39,852 nt of DNA from Candidatus Hadarchaeum sp. (GCA_020725895.1 DYTO01000007.1:1-39852), one strand, 5' to 3'. Counted from the stretch's first letter, positions 27,660 through 35,262 are shown. Made by a program: numbers and translations. Notes: a model not told the origin generated them from the letters alone.

Positions 27660-28651
27660 GGAACGTCGACCTCGACAAAAAGGTCATGGTCGTCGCGGAA
27701 GTCGGCGGGAACCACGGCGGGGACTTCGAACTCGCGAGGAAATACGTGAAAGTGGTTGCGAGGACTGGGGCGGACGCCGTCAAGTTCCAGATGATAAGCG
27801 CCGACAAGTTCGTGGTCGCGGACGCGCCCGCCGTCCCGCCGGTGAAAATGACGCAGAGGGAGTGGTTCAAGAGCCTTGAGTTCACGCCGGAGCAGTGGAC
27901 GCAACTCGCGGATGACGCCAGGAAAAACGGGATAATGTTCTTCGCGAGCGTCTTCGACACTGACAGCGCGGACCTTCTCGACAAGCTTTCGCCCGGTTTC
28001 AAGATTGCCTCTGGGGATTTCACGAACCTTCCCCTCATAAGGCACGTCGTCAAGAAGAGGAAGCCGATTTTCATCTCTACTGGCGGCACCAAATTGGAGG
28101 AGATAGACCGCGTTGTCAATGAAGTTCCGAAGAAATCTTTGGCCCTGATGCACTGCATAAGCAGTTACCCGTCGACGGAGTCTGAAGCCCATCTCCTTAC
28201 AATCCCATTCCTGAAGGAGAGGTACGGGGTAACCGTCGGCTACTCTGACCACACGATGGGGATACTGGCCTCCATAGCCGCCGCGTCACTGGGTGCGCGC
28301 GTTATTGAAAAACACTTCATTTTGGACAGGCGCCAGAAGATCGGCGACTCGATACTCTCCGCCGAGCCTCAGGAGATGAAGGATCTTGTAGGGTATGTCG
28401 GACGCGTTGAAAAAATGCTTAAGCTCAGAAAGGGGCCGATCGAGGCCGAGAAAAAATTCATCCCCTCGCTGAGAAGGAGCCTGGCCGCTGCAACCGACAT
28501 GAAGCGCGGCACAGTCGTCACAGCAGGCAAACTCATCCCGCTGAGGCCGGCTAGGGGGATATCGCCACTTGAAATAGACGAGATAGTAGGGATGAAAGCC
28601 AGGCGAGACATCAAGAAAGGCGAGATAATCAAGAAGAGCGACTTGAGCTAG
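27650..28651 (+). CDS. neuB: NeuB-family nonulosonic acid synthase, copy 3 (start uncertain)
   Basis: 321 aa from the first ATG (27686). The frame continues upstream as TKIGNVDLDKK, which matches the usual NeuB beginning MKIG...; its first codon, at 27650, is ACG, seven bases after GGGGG. I give this longer start as the more complete domain. Family blocks: VVAEVGGNHGGD, GADAVKFQMIS, GYSDHTMG, GARVIEKHFIL and a C-terminal SAF domain RRSLAAATDMKRGTVVT. The 3' end overlaps the convergent radical SAM gene by 23 bases. Together with the NeuA half of the fusion just upstream it forms a third synthase-activator pair. Confidence 0.87.
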   Translation, partial: TKIGNVDLDKKVMVVAEVGGNHGGDFELARKYVKVVARTGADAVKFQMISADKFVVADAPAVPPVKMTQREWFKSLEFTPEQWTQLADDARKNGIMFFASVFDTDSADLLDKLSPGFKIASGDFTNLPLIRHVVKKRKPIFISTGGTKLEEIDRVVNEVPKKSLALMHCISSYPSTESEAHLLTIPFLKERYGVTVGYSDHTMGILASIAAASLGARVIEKHFILDRRQKIGDSILSAEPQEMKDLVGYVGRVEKMLKLRKGPIEAEKKFIPSLRRSLAAATDMKRGTVVTAGKLIPLRPARGISPLEIDEIVGMKARRDIKKGEIIKKSDLS

Positions 28652-29720
28652 CCGATATCTTGTAAGCCTTCAAAATCTCGTCCAGCTCCTCGTCGAACTG
28701 CGGAGTGTTGACCTCGCAGCGTGCGCATATCGGAACCGCTTCGAGCCTTCCCCTCTTGTGCAGCATCCTCACGAAATTGTATTTTTCCCCGTTCCACATT
28801 TCTCTCAGCGTCTCCTTCTTGGCGTTGCCCAGCGGATATTCACCGTGCCAGTCACCGCAGCACATGAAAGTCTCTCCGGTCCACAAGACGACCATCCTCT
28901 GCCAGATCTGGTGGCATGGGAAATGCTCGAACTCCAGGCCTTTCACAACTGGCTCGCCGATGGTGTGGGGCTGCGGGCACGGGAAGCTCTCCGCGATCTT
29001 GTCCAGTTTCAGGTAAGGCTCTCGCCTCACTGTCACGGCGACGCGATTGACCACGTCGACCCACATCTTGATGAACTTCTCGATCTCGTGCTTGTTCTGC
29101 TCCATCTTGACCATCTGCACGCGGACGGAGGGGCGCTTAAGGCCCATTGAGTTGCGGATTTCCACGAGATTCTTGATGTTGCCGACCACCCTCTCGAAAT
29201 TCGCGCCCGTCCTGATCTTCTCGTATGTCTCCTTGGTTGCGCCGTCCACTGAGAACAGAATCCTGTCCAGGCCTGCTTTCAGGAGTTCTTCAGAAATCTT
29301 TTCTGTCAGCGGCATCCCGTTCGTGTTGAACTGCACCTCCAGGATCCCCATGTCCTTGGCATACTTGACGAGCTTCGGCAGGTCGGGGTGCAGTAGCGGC
29401 TCGCCGCGGAAGTTCAGCTTCAGGGAGGGCAGCTTGTGGTCCGCCGCCTCGTCAATCACTTTCTTGTAAAGCCCGAAATCTATGAAGCCGATTTCCTCCT
29501 CCATGAAATTCCTCGTGCACATCACGCACTTCAGGTTGCAGGCGTTCGTCGACTCGACGTCGAGGTGGAGCGGGAAATCCCCCAAGGTGTAGTTCTGTGG
29601 GTATTCGAACCATTTCCTGCGGTACTCCTTGTACTCGGGGCCGAACGTCTCGTCTGCGTTGCCCGACCTGTCCGTCCCGAGTATCTCGTAGAAGCCTGCG
29701 TTGACGACTATCCTCTTCAT
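28629..29720 (-). CDS. radical SAM / SPASM-domain protein
   Basis: 363 aa. HLDVESTNACNLKCVMCTRN (CX3CX2C) near residue 53-72, NFRGEPLLHPDLPKL for SAM binding, and a C-terminal SPASM region with CCGDWHGEYPLGN and a final CARCEVN. The pattern is the same as the gene at 2432-3544, and the two may be distant paralogues. Substrate unknown; peptide, lipid or sugar modification are all possible. The ATG at 29720 has a TATA-like box 26 bases upstream. Confidence 0.87.
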   Translation of the reverse strand: MKRIVVNAGFYEILGTDRSGNADETFGPEYKEYRRKWFEYPQNYTLGDFPLHLDVESTNACNLKCVMCTRNFMEEEIGFIDFGLYKKVIDEAADHKLPSLKLNFRGEPLLHPDLPKLVKYAKDMGILEVQFNTNGMPLTEKISEELLKAGLDRILFSVDGATKETYEKIRTGANFERVVGNIKNLVEIRNSMGLKRPSVRVQMVKMEQNKHEIEKFIKMWVDVVNRVAVTVRREPYLKLDKIAESFPCPQPHTIGEPVVKGLEFEHFPCHQIWQRMVVLWTGETFMCCGDWHGEYPLGNAKKETLREMWNGEKYNFVRMLHKRGRLEAVPICARCEVNTPQFDEELDEILKAYKISASSSRSS

Positions 29721-29740
29721 CGAATTAAATCGGCGCGCGT

Positions 29741-29749
29741 GCTAATAAA
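29741..29749 (-). promoter_or_regulatory. TATA-like box of radical SAM gene 28629-29720
   Basis: TTTATTAGC on the minus strand, centred about 25 bases before the ATG; predicts a leaderless transcript. Confidence 0.5.
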
Positions 29750-29781
29750 ATCTGTATGTGTTGCTGTCTTCTTGACAAACA

Positions 29782-30537
29782 TTAAAATCTTTTCTTGATT
29801 GCCACTAAAATCGCGAGACCGATTAAAGAGATATTGCGACAATGACGTAAACTCCTGACAAGTCGGATTGATTTGAAGAATCATCTGCGACCGTGCTATC
29901 CGATCCATGATTTTCATTGTAACCTGAAGCAGTTGACTTCAGAACGTTCACCCAGTTCTCACCGTCAGTTGTGTACCACGTGTCGTTCACTAGGCCCGTG
30001 GTGGCATTTCCACCAGCAATTCAGATCTTGTTGTCGAAAACTGTCGAGGCGAGAGATTCTCTTGCCGGCCAATTTGCGTCGAACACCACCCAATTCTCCA
30101 TGTCGTTCGAGTACCACACTCTGTTCGATTTCGACTCATTGAAAATGCCGGATTCTTTGTTGTCCAGACCTGAAGTGTCCCCGTTATCTCCGCCGATCAC
30201 ATAAACTCCTCCCCCAAACGCTTCCGATGCAAAATATGTTTTCGCCATCTGTGGAGTACCAGATGTCGTTCAGCAAAGGCACTTGGGCTGGGCTACCTCC
30301 GGTTATCCACATCTTGCCGTTGAATGTCGTCAATGAGTGAGTGTACCTTTGTTTCCAGAGGCCCGAATCATTCCTCGTAATTGTGCCGATCCAGTTCTCA
30401 AAAATAGCATAATTTCCTTACCAAGAGGGCGTCTCGTCTCCGCCTTGCGCGCCAAGCGGAGAAATCAATGTTATCATCAATGCCAACGCCGCCAGGCAGC
30501 ACGTCGCAATTTTCACCATGCTAAAATTCTTTTTCAT
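29782..30537 (-). pseudogene. decayed gene for a secreted, membrane-anchored Kelch-like beta-propeller protein
   Basis: No intact reading frame, but one gene can be followed across frames. It starts at the ATG at 30537 with a signal peptide (basic MKKNFSMVK, then a hydrophobic run with CCLAALALMITLISPLG). Then come Kelch/galactose-oxidase-like blades: FNGKMWITGG..NDIWYSTDGEN, GGVYVIGGDN..VWYSNDMENW, and FDNKI*IAGGN..DTWYTTDGENW. It ends in a membrane helix (VYVIVAIS plus LIGLAILVAIKKRF). Lesions: TAA at 30418-30420, a frameshift with apparent loss of sequence near 30236-30246, TGA replacing the expected Trp codon at 30021-30023, and a one-base frameshift near 29825. Surface or adhesion-type role inferred. 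This explains the gene-poor stretch 29721-30550. Confidence 0.8.
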
Positions 30538-30550
30538 ATCATATGGGCGT

Positions 30551-31705
30551 TCATATCACAGAGTTATAAACATTCTCAAGCTTGTCGACGACATTCTCCC
30601 AGTCCCATTCGCGCGCGAAATTCAACGAGTTCTCAGACATCTTCTTCCTGAGATTTTCATCGGAGAGCAGCTGTTTGATTCTCTCAGCAATCGCCTCTGG
30701 TTTGACCTCCGTGAAGAAACCGTTCTCGCCCTGGACGATCAGCCTCTTGTCTATGCCGAGCGGGTGATCGACGGCTATCGCTGGCAGGCCGCAGGCGTTT
30801 GCCTCCTGTGTCACTATGCTCGCCCCTCCCTCCTGAATCGATGGTATCACGAAAACTTTCGAAGATTTCATCAGCGAAATCACGTCGTCGTGGTCCTCGA
30901 CGAAGCCGTGGAACTTTACGTTGTCCTGGACTCCCAGTTCTTTCGCCAGAGTCTCAAGCGAGCTTTGCTCCGGGCCGCTGCCGATGACGCTGACTCTCAG
31001 GCGCGGGAAATCTTTCTTCAATTCCGCCGCGGCCCTGATCAGTAAATCGACGTTCTTCGGCTTGATCAGCCTTCCAAGATAAACAACGTCTGAAGTCTCC
31101 TTCGATGGGTTGATTTTTTGAACGTGGGTGTAATCGACGCCGTTCGGGACCACCGAGATATTCTTCGAATCGACGCCCAGCTTCATCAGGTCGTCCCTCG
31201 TCTGGTCTGAAACAGCTATGACGCGGTCGGCCAACCCAAGCAGAATCATCTTCTCCATCAGCCTGCCGAACACACCCGGCGAGCCCAGGTACTCCTGCCA
31301 GTATCCGCGCCAGACCTCGTGCCATGTGATGATCAGCGGCGAGCGCTTGAAAACAGAGCTCAACTTGGCGGGAAAGCTGTGCAGGTACGGTGCCTGGAAG
31401 CAATCAATGACGTCGAAGCGCTTGCTTGAAATCTTCGGGAAGACCTTGCTGGCAAAAATCGCCGCCGACTTTATCGAGCGCCTCCCCTGTGAGTAAAGCT
31501 GGGCACCCTCCGAAACGCCGTGGATCTTCACCCCTTCCAGCTCGATGTCGCCTTTCTCCTTCCACCAGTGCATCCCGTATATGTGGACCTCGTGCCCGCG
31601 CTTGACGAGCCTGCGCGACACCTCGTACATCCTCCTTTCCGCCCCGCCCTTGATGAAGGGGTAGACCGCGTCGTGAACGTATGCTATTTTCATTTTCATG
31701 CCCAT
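30551..31705 (-). CDS. family 4 glycosyltransferase (GT4)
   Basis: 384 aa from the ATG at 31705; two further ATGs within 12 bases (31699, 31693) are equally possible because the transcript probably starts at the codon. GT-B fold: N-terminal KIAYVHDAVYPFIKGGAERRM with the glycine-rich acceptor loop, and donor-site blocks VVYLGRLIKPKN, VIPSIQEGGASIVTQEA (E-x7-E) and GLPAIAVD. GT4 enzymes use NDP-sugars with retention of configuration. No membrane segment, so it acts on the cytoplasmic face on lipid-linked glycan. Confidence 0.92.
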   Translation of the reverse strand: MGMKMKIAYVHDAVYPFIKGGAERRMYEVSRRLVKRGHEVHIYGMHWWKEKGDIELEGVKIHGVSEGAQLYSQGRRSIKSAAIFASKVFPKISSKRFDVIDCFQAPYLHSFPAKLSSVFKRSPLIITWHEVWRGYWQEYLGSPGVFGRLMEKMILLGLADRVIAVSDQTRDDLMKLGVDSKNISVVPNGVDYTHVQKINPSKETSDVVYLGRLIKPKNVDLLIRAAAELKKDFPRLRVSVIGSGPEQSSLETLAKELGVQDNVKFHGFVEDHDDVISLMKSSKVFVIPSIQEGGASIVTQEANACGLPAIAVDHPLGIDKRLIVQGENGFFTEVKPEAIAERIKQLLSDENLRKKMSENSLNFAREWDWENVVDKLENVYNSVI

Positions 31706-31723
31706 TCCAGTTGAACTTCAAAA

Positions 31724-31733
31724 GTTAAATATC
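31724..31733 (-). promoter_or_regulatory. TATA-like box of the GT4 gene
   Basis: GATATTTAAC on the minus strand, centred 24 bases before the ATG at 31705. It separates the GT4 gene from the upstream oxidoreductase-aminotransferase pair. Confidence 0.5.
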
Positions 31734-31745
31734 GCGGTGGGCCTT

Positions 31746-32771
31746 TCACTTCAGCTTCACGACTTTTCCTGTCTTTGATGATTCATAGATCGCGTGCGCC
31801 ATTTCAACTACCTTCATCCCGTCGTGGCCGCTCGCCGTCGGCTGCTTCTTCTTGTTCACGCAGTCGATAAAGTCCAGGAGCTCGAGCTCGTATGACCTGG
31901 GCTTCTCCGCCGAATAGTCGAAGACCTGGCGCGTACCCTCCTTCGTCGTGTGGATCGTCTGGCTAGTGACAAACCATTTGCCGGAGTCCGCGACTCTCTC
32001 GCCGCGGTTGTCTATGACGACCGAACCCTCAGGGCCGTATATCTCGAGGTACATATAGCCCGACCACTCTGTCCATGAGGCTTGCACCGACGCCATCCTA
32101 CCGTCCTTCCTCCTGAATAGGCCCATGCCATTGTCCTCGACCTCTATCGGCATGTGTAAAGTCCCCACTTGACCGAAGCACTCGTCGAAGTCGCCGACGA
32201 AGTACCTGAAGAGGTCCAGTATGTGGGCGCCGTTGTCAAGGACCGTGCCCCCGCCCGAGAGCTCCTTCTTTGCGTTCCATGAGTGCAAGACCTTCGCCCC
32301 GTCGTGTCCTATCCAGCCGCGGACGAATAACGGCTTTCCGATGGCGTTCGAGTCGACGAGCTCCTTTGCCTTCTTGACGTTCGAGAAGTATCTTAGGTTC
32401 GACCCGGTCTTCAGGAATACCTTGTTCTTCTTGGCTGCGTCGACCATCGCGTGGGCCTCCTCGGGGTTCCTCGCCAGGGGCTTTTCGCAGATGACGTGCT
32501 TGCCGGCGTTCATTGCAGCGATCGTTATCGGAGCGTGCAAGACGTTTGGAGTCGCTATGATCACGCAGTCGATGTCGTCGCGTTTGACGGCCTCGAGATA
32601 ATCCGTGTGGTATTCCGCGCCCGTCTCGGCGGCCAACTTTGATATCATGTCCTTGTTAACATCGACGAGGCATGTCAGGCTCGCGAGAGGTGCACCAATC
32701 TCCTTGACAGCTTTCACACGCCTGATCCCGAATCCACCGCAACCGACAACAGCGAAACTCAGTTTTGCCAA
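31746..32771 (-). CDS. Gfo/Idh/MocA-family sugar oxidoreductase
   Basis: 341 aa. N-terminal NAD(P) Rossmann fold VVGCGGFGIRRVKAV, then the family hallmark CEKPLARNPEEA near residue 95. C-terminal beta-sheet domain contains GGTVLDNGAHILDLFR with the catalytic histidine-type motif. It starts 4 bases after the aminotransferase stop, so they form one operon. WlbA/WbpB-type members oxidise C3 of UDP-hexuronic acids before a DegT aminotransferase acts, which would fit this pair and the UDP-sugar dehydrogenase at 23136; this is inference. Confidence 0.9.
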   Translation of the reverse strand: MAKLSFAVVGCGGFGIRRVKAVKEIGAPLASLTCLVDVNKDMISKLAAETGAEYHTDYLEAVKRDDIDCVIIATPNVLHAPITIAAMNAGKHVICEKPLARNPEEAHAMVDAAKKNKVFLKTGSNLRYFSNVKKAKELVDSNAIGKPLFVRGWIGHDGAKVLHSWNAKKELSGGGTVLDNGAHILDLFRYFVGDFDECFGQVGTLHMPIEVEDNGMGLFRRKDGRMASVQASWTEWSGYMYLEIYGPEGSVVIDNRGERVADSGKWFVTSQTIHTTKEGTRQVFDYSAEKPRSYELELLDFIDCVNKKKQPTASGHDGMKVVEMAHAIYESSKTGKVVKLK

Positions 32772-32775
32772 GAGC

Positions 32776-33873
32776 TCACCTTTTCGCAGATGCGATGGCG
32801 TCGCAGACGGTCTTTATCTGTTCCTTCGTGAGCATGTTGCCTGACGGGAGGTTTATACCCTTCCTTCCGAGGTCCTCCGCCACCGGGTACTTCTCCCCCT
32901 TGTACTGGTTCTCGTATACCGGCTGGATGTGGACGGGGTAGAAGGCGGACCTCGTGTCGACTCCCTTCTCCTTCAGGAAGACCATCAGCTCGTCCCTGCC
33001 CATCCCGAAGGAGTCCTCTATCAGAACCGTGTACATCCAGTAGACGTTCTTCGCCCACGTCGCCTCGGGCGGCAGTGTTATCCCCTCGACGTTCTTAAGG
33101 AACGAGTTGTATGTCATGGCGTTGCGCCTCCTCGTCTCGACCGACTCGTCTATCAGGTCCATCTGGCCGGCGCCGACCGCCGCCTGGAGGTTAGTCATCC
33201 TGTAGTTGAAGCCGACGTGGCGGTGCAGGAAGCGCTTCTTCTCGAAAGCCTGGTCGCGCAGGAGCCTCGCCATCTCGGCGATCTTGTCGTCGTTCGTGAC
33301 GACCATGCCTCCCTCGCCAGTCGTTATAATCTTGTTCGCGTAGAAGCTGAAGCACCCGGCGTCGCTGAGCCCCCCGACCCTCTCCCCCTTGTACTCGGCG
33401 CCGTGGGCCTCGGCCGCGTCCTCCAGAAGGTAGAGGTCGTGCTTGTCTGCGATCTCCTGGAGGGGGCCCATGTCGCAGGGGTGGCCGTAGGTGTGCATTA
33501 CCATGATCGCCTTCGTTTTTGGCGTGATCTTCTTCTCGATTTTCGACGGGTCGATGTTCCAGGTTTCGGGCTCGGAGTCCACCAGGACGGGCTTCGCGCC
33601 TGTGTACGTGACGGGGTTTACTGTGGCAATCATCGTGAAAGTCGGGATTATAACCTCGTCGCCCGCCTTTATCCCCAGGCTCGCTAGGGCAAGGTGTATC
33701 GCGACTGTCCCGTTAGAACATGCAATGCCGTGCTTGGCGCCGCAATACTTGCTGAACCTCTGCTCGAACTCGTCGATGTACTTCCCCTTTGAAGAAATCC
33801 AGTTGGTCTTTACTGCGTCGATGACGTTTTCTAGTTCCTTCGACCCGAGTTTAGGCTCGCACACCGGTATCAT
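32776..33873 (-). CDS. DegT/DnrJ/EryC1/StrS aminotransferase, perosamine-synthase-like
   Basis: 365 aa, the usual family length. PLP enzyme that adds an amino group to a keto-nucleotide-sugar. NWISSKGKYIDEFE, SNGTVAIHLAL, ATVNPVTYTGAKPVLVDSEP, the PLP aspartate region LEDAAEAHGAEYKG and the PLP lysine in SFYANKIITTGEGG closely follow GDP-perosamine synthase (RfbE/Per) from memory of that family. WbpE-type 3-amination is the alternative given the partner oxidoreductase. A strong ribosome site GGAGGAGAG precedes the ATG at 33873, and CTTTTTATCC near 33924-33933 is a candidate TATA box. Confidence 0.92.
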   Translation of the reverse strand: MIPVCEPKLGSKELENVIDAVKTNWISSKGKYIDEFEQRFSKYCGAKHGIACSNGTVAIHLALASLGIKAGDEVIIPTFTMIATVNPVTYTGAKPVLVDSEPETWNIDPSKIEKKITPKTKAIMVMHTYGHPCDMGPLQEIADKHDLYLLEDAAEAHGAEYKGERVGGLSDAGCFSFYANKIITTGEGGMVVTNDDKIAEMARLLRDQAFEKKRFLHRHVGFNYRMTNLQAAVGAGQMDLIDESVETRRRNAMTYNSFLKNVEGITLPPEATWAKNVYWMYTVLIEDSFGMGRDELMVFLKEKGVDTRSAFYPVHIQPVYENQYKGEKYPVAEDLGRKGINLPSGNMLTKEQIKTVCDAIASAKR

Positions 33874-34029
33874 TTATTTCTCTCCTCCAACAACCTCAAT
33901 TTTCGTTTAGGGTAGTTATTTCTGGATAAAAAGGTTTGGTTTTGAAAATGGCGGGCGAATGTGCGATACTAAATTCTAGTCAAGGTGTTTATTTTTTCAT
34001 GCGGCCTTGCGAATTCATTATTGTTTTAT
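33874..34029. other. intergenic stretch before the Fic gene
   Basis: 156 bases, A+T-rich, holding the promoter and ribosome site of the aminotransferase gene at its left part. I see no small gene or RNA in the rest. Confidence 0.5.
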
Positions 34030-35010
34030 CTATTTTTTGTGGCGACCTATTTTGGTCTTCAGTTCGTTGTATTCTTTCATGAAAAGATTTATTGTTGGTT
34101 TTAAATCATGATTTTTTTCGTACGCTCGCAATGCGGCATAGTATTCTCCTCTATTTTTGAAGTCGATGTTCATTGGAGGCAAGTTATGTTTAATCAAGAT
34201 ATTGTTCAGCAATACCCTTCCTACTCTTCCATTGCCGTCCTTGAAGGGGTGGATATTCTCAAACTGATTGTGAACAACCGCACCAAGAATCAATCCTGGA
34301 TATTTGTTTTCATTATTTCCATACCAGCCCATCAATTCACGCAAAAGATGGTTTATTCTTTGCTGCGGCGCTCCTTCGTGAACCACATTCCCCATGCCGT
34401 CAATGACAACCATTTCTTCACCTTTCTTTCTCAATTGCCCGGCGAATGGTTTGGAGTTCTTGAAGACTATCTTGTGTATCTTTTTTATCAGCTCCAATGA
34501 GATGTGTTCTTTCGCGCGCCGTATGTATGAAATTGCTTCGTCGACGCCAAACGCTTCTGCAATGTCCTCCTTCGATTTTTCTGGCCATTTGTCTTTTTCC
34601 AGCAGTTCTTTCACTTCTTTCAGGTTTAATCTGCTTCCTTCGATGGCGTTCGTGTTGTATGTGAATAATTTTGAGAATTCTTTCCAATCGGCTTCGGACA
34701 AATGGCTTATTCTCAGAGATATTTTGGTTTCAAGAGTTTTTATTGACTCTATTTCTTCTTCTGAAAGCTCTTCCAGAATCGGATCCATTATTATTTGGTA
34801 TTTGTGGATTTCTTCAATTATTCGTTTCTCGGCAATTTTTTTCTTTTTTTCCAGCATTGATGGGCTCAAATCCTGACCCAGATATTCCCTGAATTTGTGA
34901 ACGTTGGGGCCCTCCCGATAGGAATGCGCCAGAAAATATTTTGTCCGCCTCCCATCTTTTCTTTTCTCAAGGTACATTATTCTATTTTGGGTGTCTACAT
35001 ATTTAAACAT
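34030..35010 (-). CDS. Fic-domain protein (putative AMP-transferase), class II
   Basis: 326 aa. The Fic motif HPFKDGNGRVGR at 254-265 is complete, with the catalytic His, the phosphate-binding Asp/Gly/Asn and the final Arg. TNAIEG at 120-125, before the Fic core, matches the inhibitory (S/T)xxxE(G/N) helix of class II Fic proteins, so activity is probably self-restrained. Such enzymes attach AMP or another nucleotide-derived group to protein side chains. The N-terminal 70 residues are basic. Codon use is much richer in A and T than in the flanking genes, and it sits alone between the glycan locus and the tRNA: likely acquired. No partner antitoxin gene is visible. Confidence 0.9.
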   Translation of the reverse strand: MFKYVDTQNRIMYLEKRKDGRRTKYFLAHSYREGPNVHKFREYLGQDLSPSMLEKKKKIAEKRIIEEIHKYQIIMDPILEELSEEEIESIKTLETKISLRISHLSEADWKEFSKLFTYNTNAIEGSRLNLKEVKELLEKDKWPEKSKEDIAEAFGVDEAISYIRRAKEHISLELIKKIHKIVFKNSKPFAGQLRKKGEEMVVIDGMGNVVHEGAPQQRINHLLRELMGWYGNNENKYPGLILGAVVHNQFENIHPFKDGNGRVGRVLLNNILIKHNLPPMNIDFKNRGEYYAALRAYEKNHDLKPTINLFMKEYNELKTKIGRHKK

Positions 35011-35030
35011 AATGGTCTCAGGTGTCTACA
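34990..35030. repeat. 10-bp direct repeat GGTGTCTACA around the fic start codon
   Basis: Identical GGTGTCTACA copies at 34990-34999 and 35021-35030, 31 bases apart (about three helical turns), bracket the fic ATG at 35008-35010. The first copy lies in codons for V-D-T. They may be an operator; chance is not excluded. Confidence 0.4.
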
Positions 35031-35066
35031 AATCGTGCTTTTTGTGGTCACCTTTTAGATAACTCC

Positions 35067-35071
35067 AAAAA
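35067..35071 (-). terminator. T-tract downstream of tRNA-Arg
   Basis: Five T on the minus strand 26 bases after the encoded CCA, with a second T4 run nearby at about 35079. Archaeal RNA polymerase stops at such tracts. Confidence 0.3.
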
Positions 35072-35136
35072 CTTTTGAAAAGTCGAACCGGCTGGAATGG
35101 CGGGCCCGGGGGGATTCGAACCCTCGATTTGCAGCT

Positions 35137-35149
35137 TTCTTCGCCTAGT
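35137..35149 (-). other. tRNA-Arg intron at canonical position 37/38 (13 nt)
   Basis: ACTAGGCGAAGAA. It folds with the anticodon loop as a bulge-helix-bulge: CTTC (32-35) pairs GAAG in the intron, and three-base bulges TA|A and AA|A are cut between their second and third bases. The inner loop is short. Confidence 0.85.
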
Positions 35150-35157
35150 TAGAAGGC

Positions 35158-35174
35158 TTGCGGGTCTTGCGACT
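35158..35174 (-). other. tRNA-Arg intron at position 29/30 (17 nt)
   Basis: AGTCGCAAGACCCGCAA. Full bulge-helix-bulge: exon GCGG pairs intron CCGC, bulges CA|A and AA|G hold the cut sites, and the intron closes with GTC/GAC around a GCAA tetraloop. Removing exactly these 17 bases restores the anticodon stem GCAGC/GCTGC. Confidence 0.85.
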
Positions 35175-35227
35175 TGCCGCCTTATCCAGACTAGGCCACG
35201 GGCCCACAACGATAACTCAGGGTCAAC

Positions 35228-35239
35228 GATTAAATAAAT
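35228..35239. promoter_or_regulatory. bidirectional TATA-like element between tRNA-Arg and the mutase gene
   Basis: GATTAAATAAAT is centred about 28 bases from the tRNA 5' end on one side and about 30 bases from the mutase ATG at 35263 on the other, the right distance for TBP in both directions. Confidence 0.5.
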
Positions 35240-35262
35240 CCCCGCTAAATTAACCAGATACT

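Larger units (their letters stand above)
35098..35205 (-). tRNA. tRNA-Arg(UCU) with two introns and encoded CCA
   Basis: Acceptor stem GGGCCCG/CGGGCCC pairs fully, discriminator G73 and encoded CCA at 35098-35100. D-stem GCCT/AGGC, T-loop TTCGAAT. The anticodon arm is only complete after removing two introns: stem GCAGC/GCTGC with loop CTTCTAA, giving anticodon TCT. Acceptor, loop and G73 fit archaeal tRNA-Arg. The mature length is 78 bases counting CCA. One T-stem pair (A50-C64) is a mismatch. Shares an A/T promoter region with the divergent mutase gene. Confidence 0.93.

Noticed and set aside
27059-28252. 397-codon open frame on the minus strand
   Set aside because: Shadow of the GT2-NeuA fusion and neuB copy 3; no motif, no ribosome site, and biased composition.
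29782-30537. Stop-codon recoding (readthrough) of the Kelch-like gene
   Set aside because: The lesions include TAA, TGA and two frameshifts; one recoding mechanism does not explain them all, and no other gene here has internal stops.
35098-35205. Reading the tRNA as tRNA-Ala(CGC) with a single intron
   Set aside because: This needs skipping position 26 and gives unpaired anticodon stem bases; discriminator G73 and lack of G3-U70 argue against Ala. The two-intron Arg(UCU) model pairs completely.
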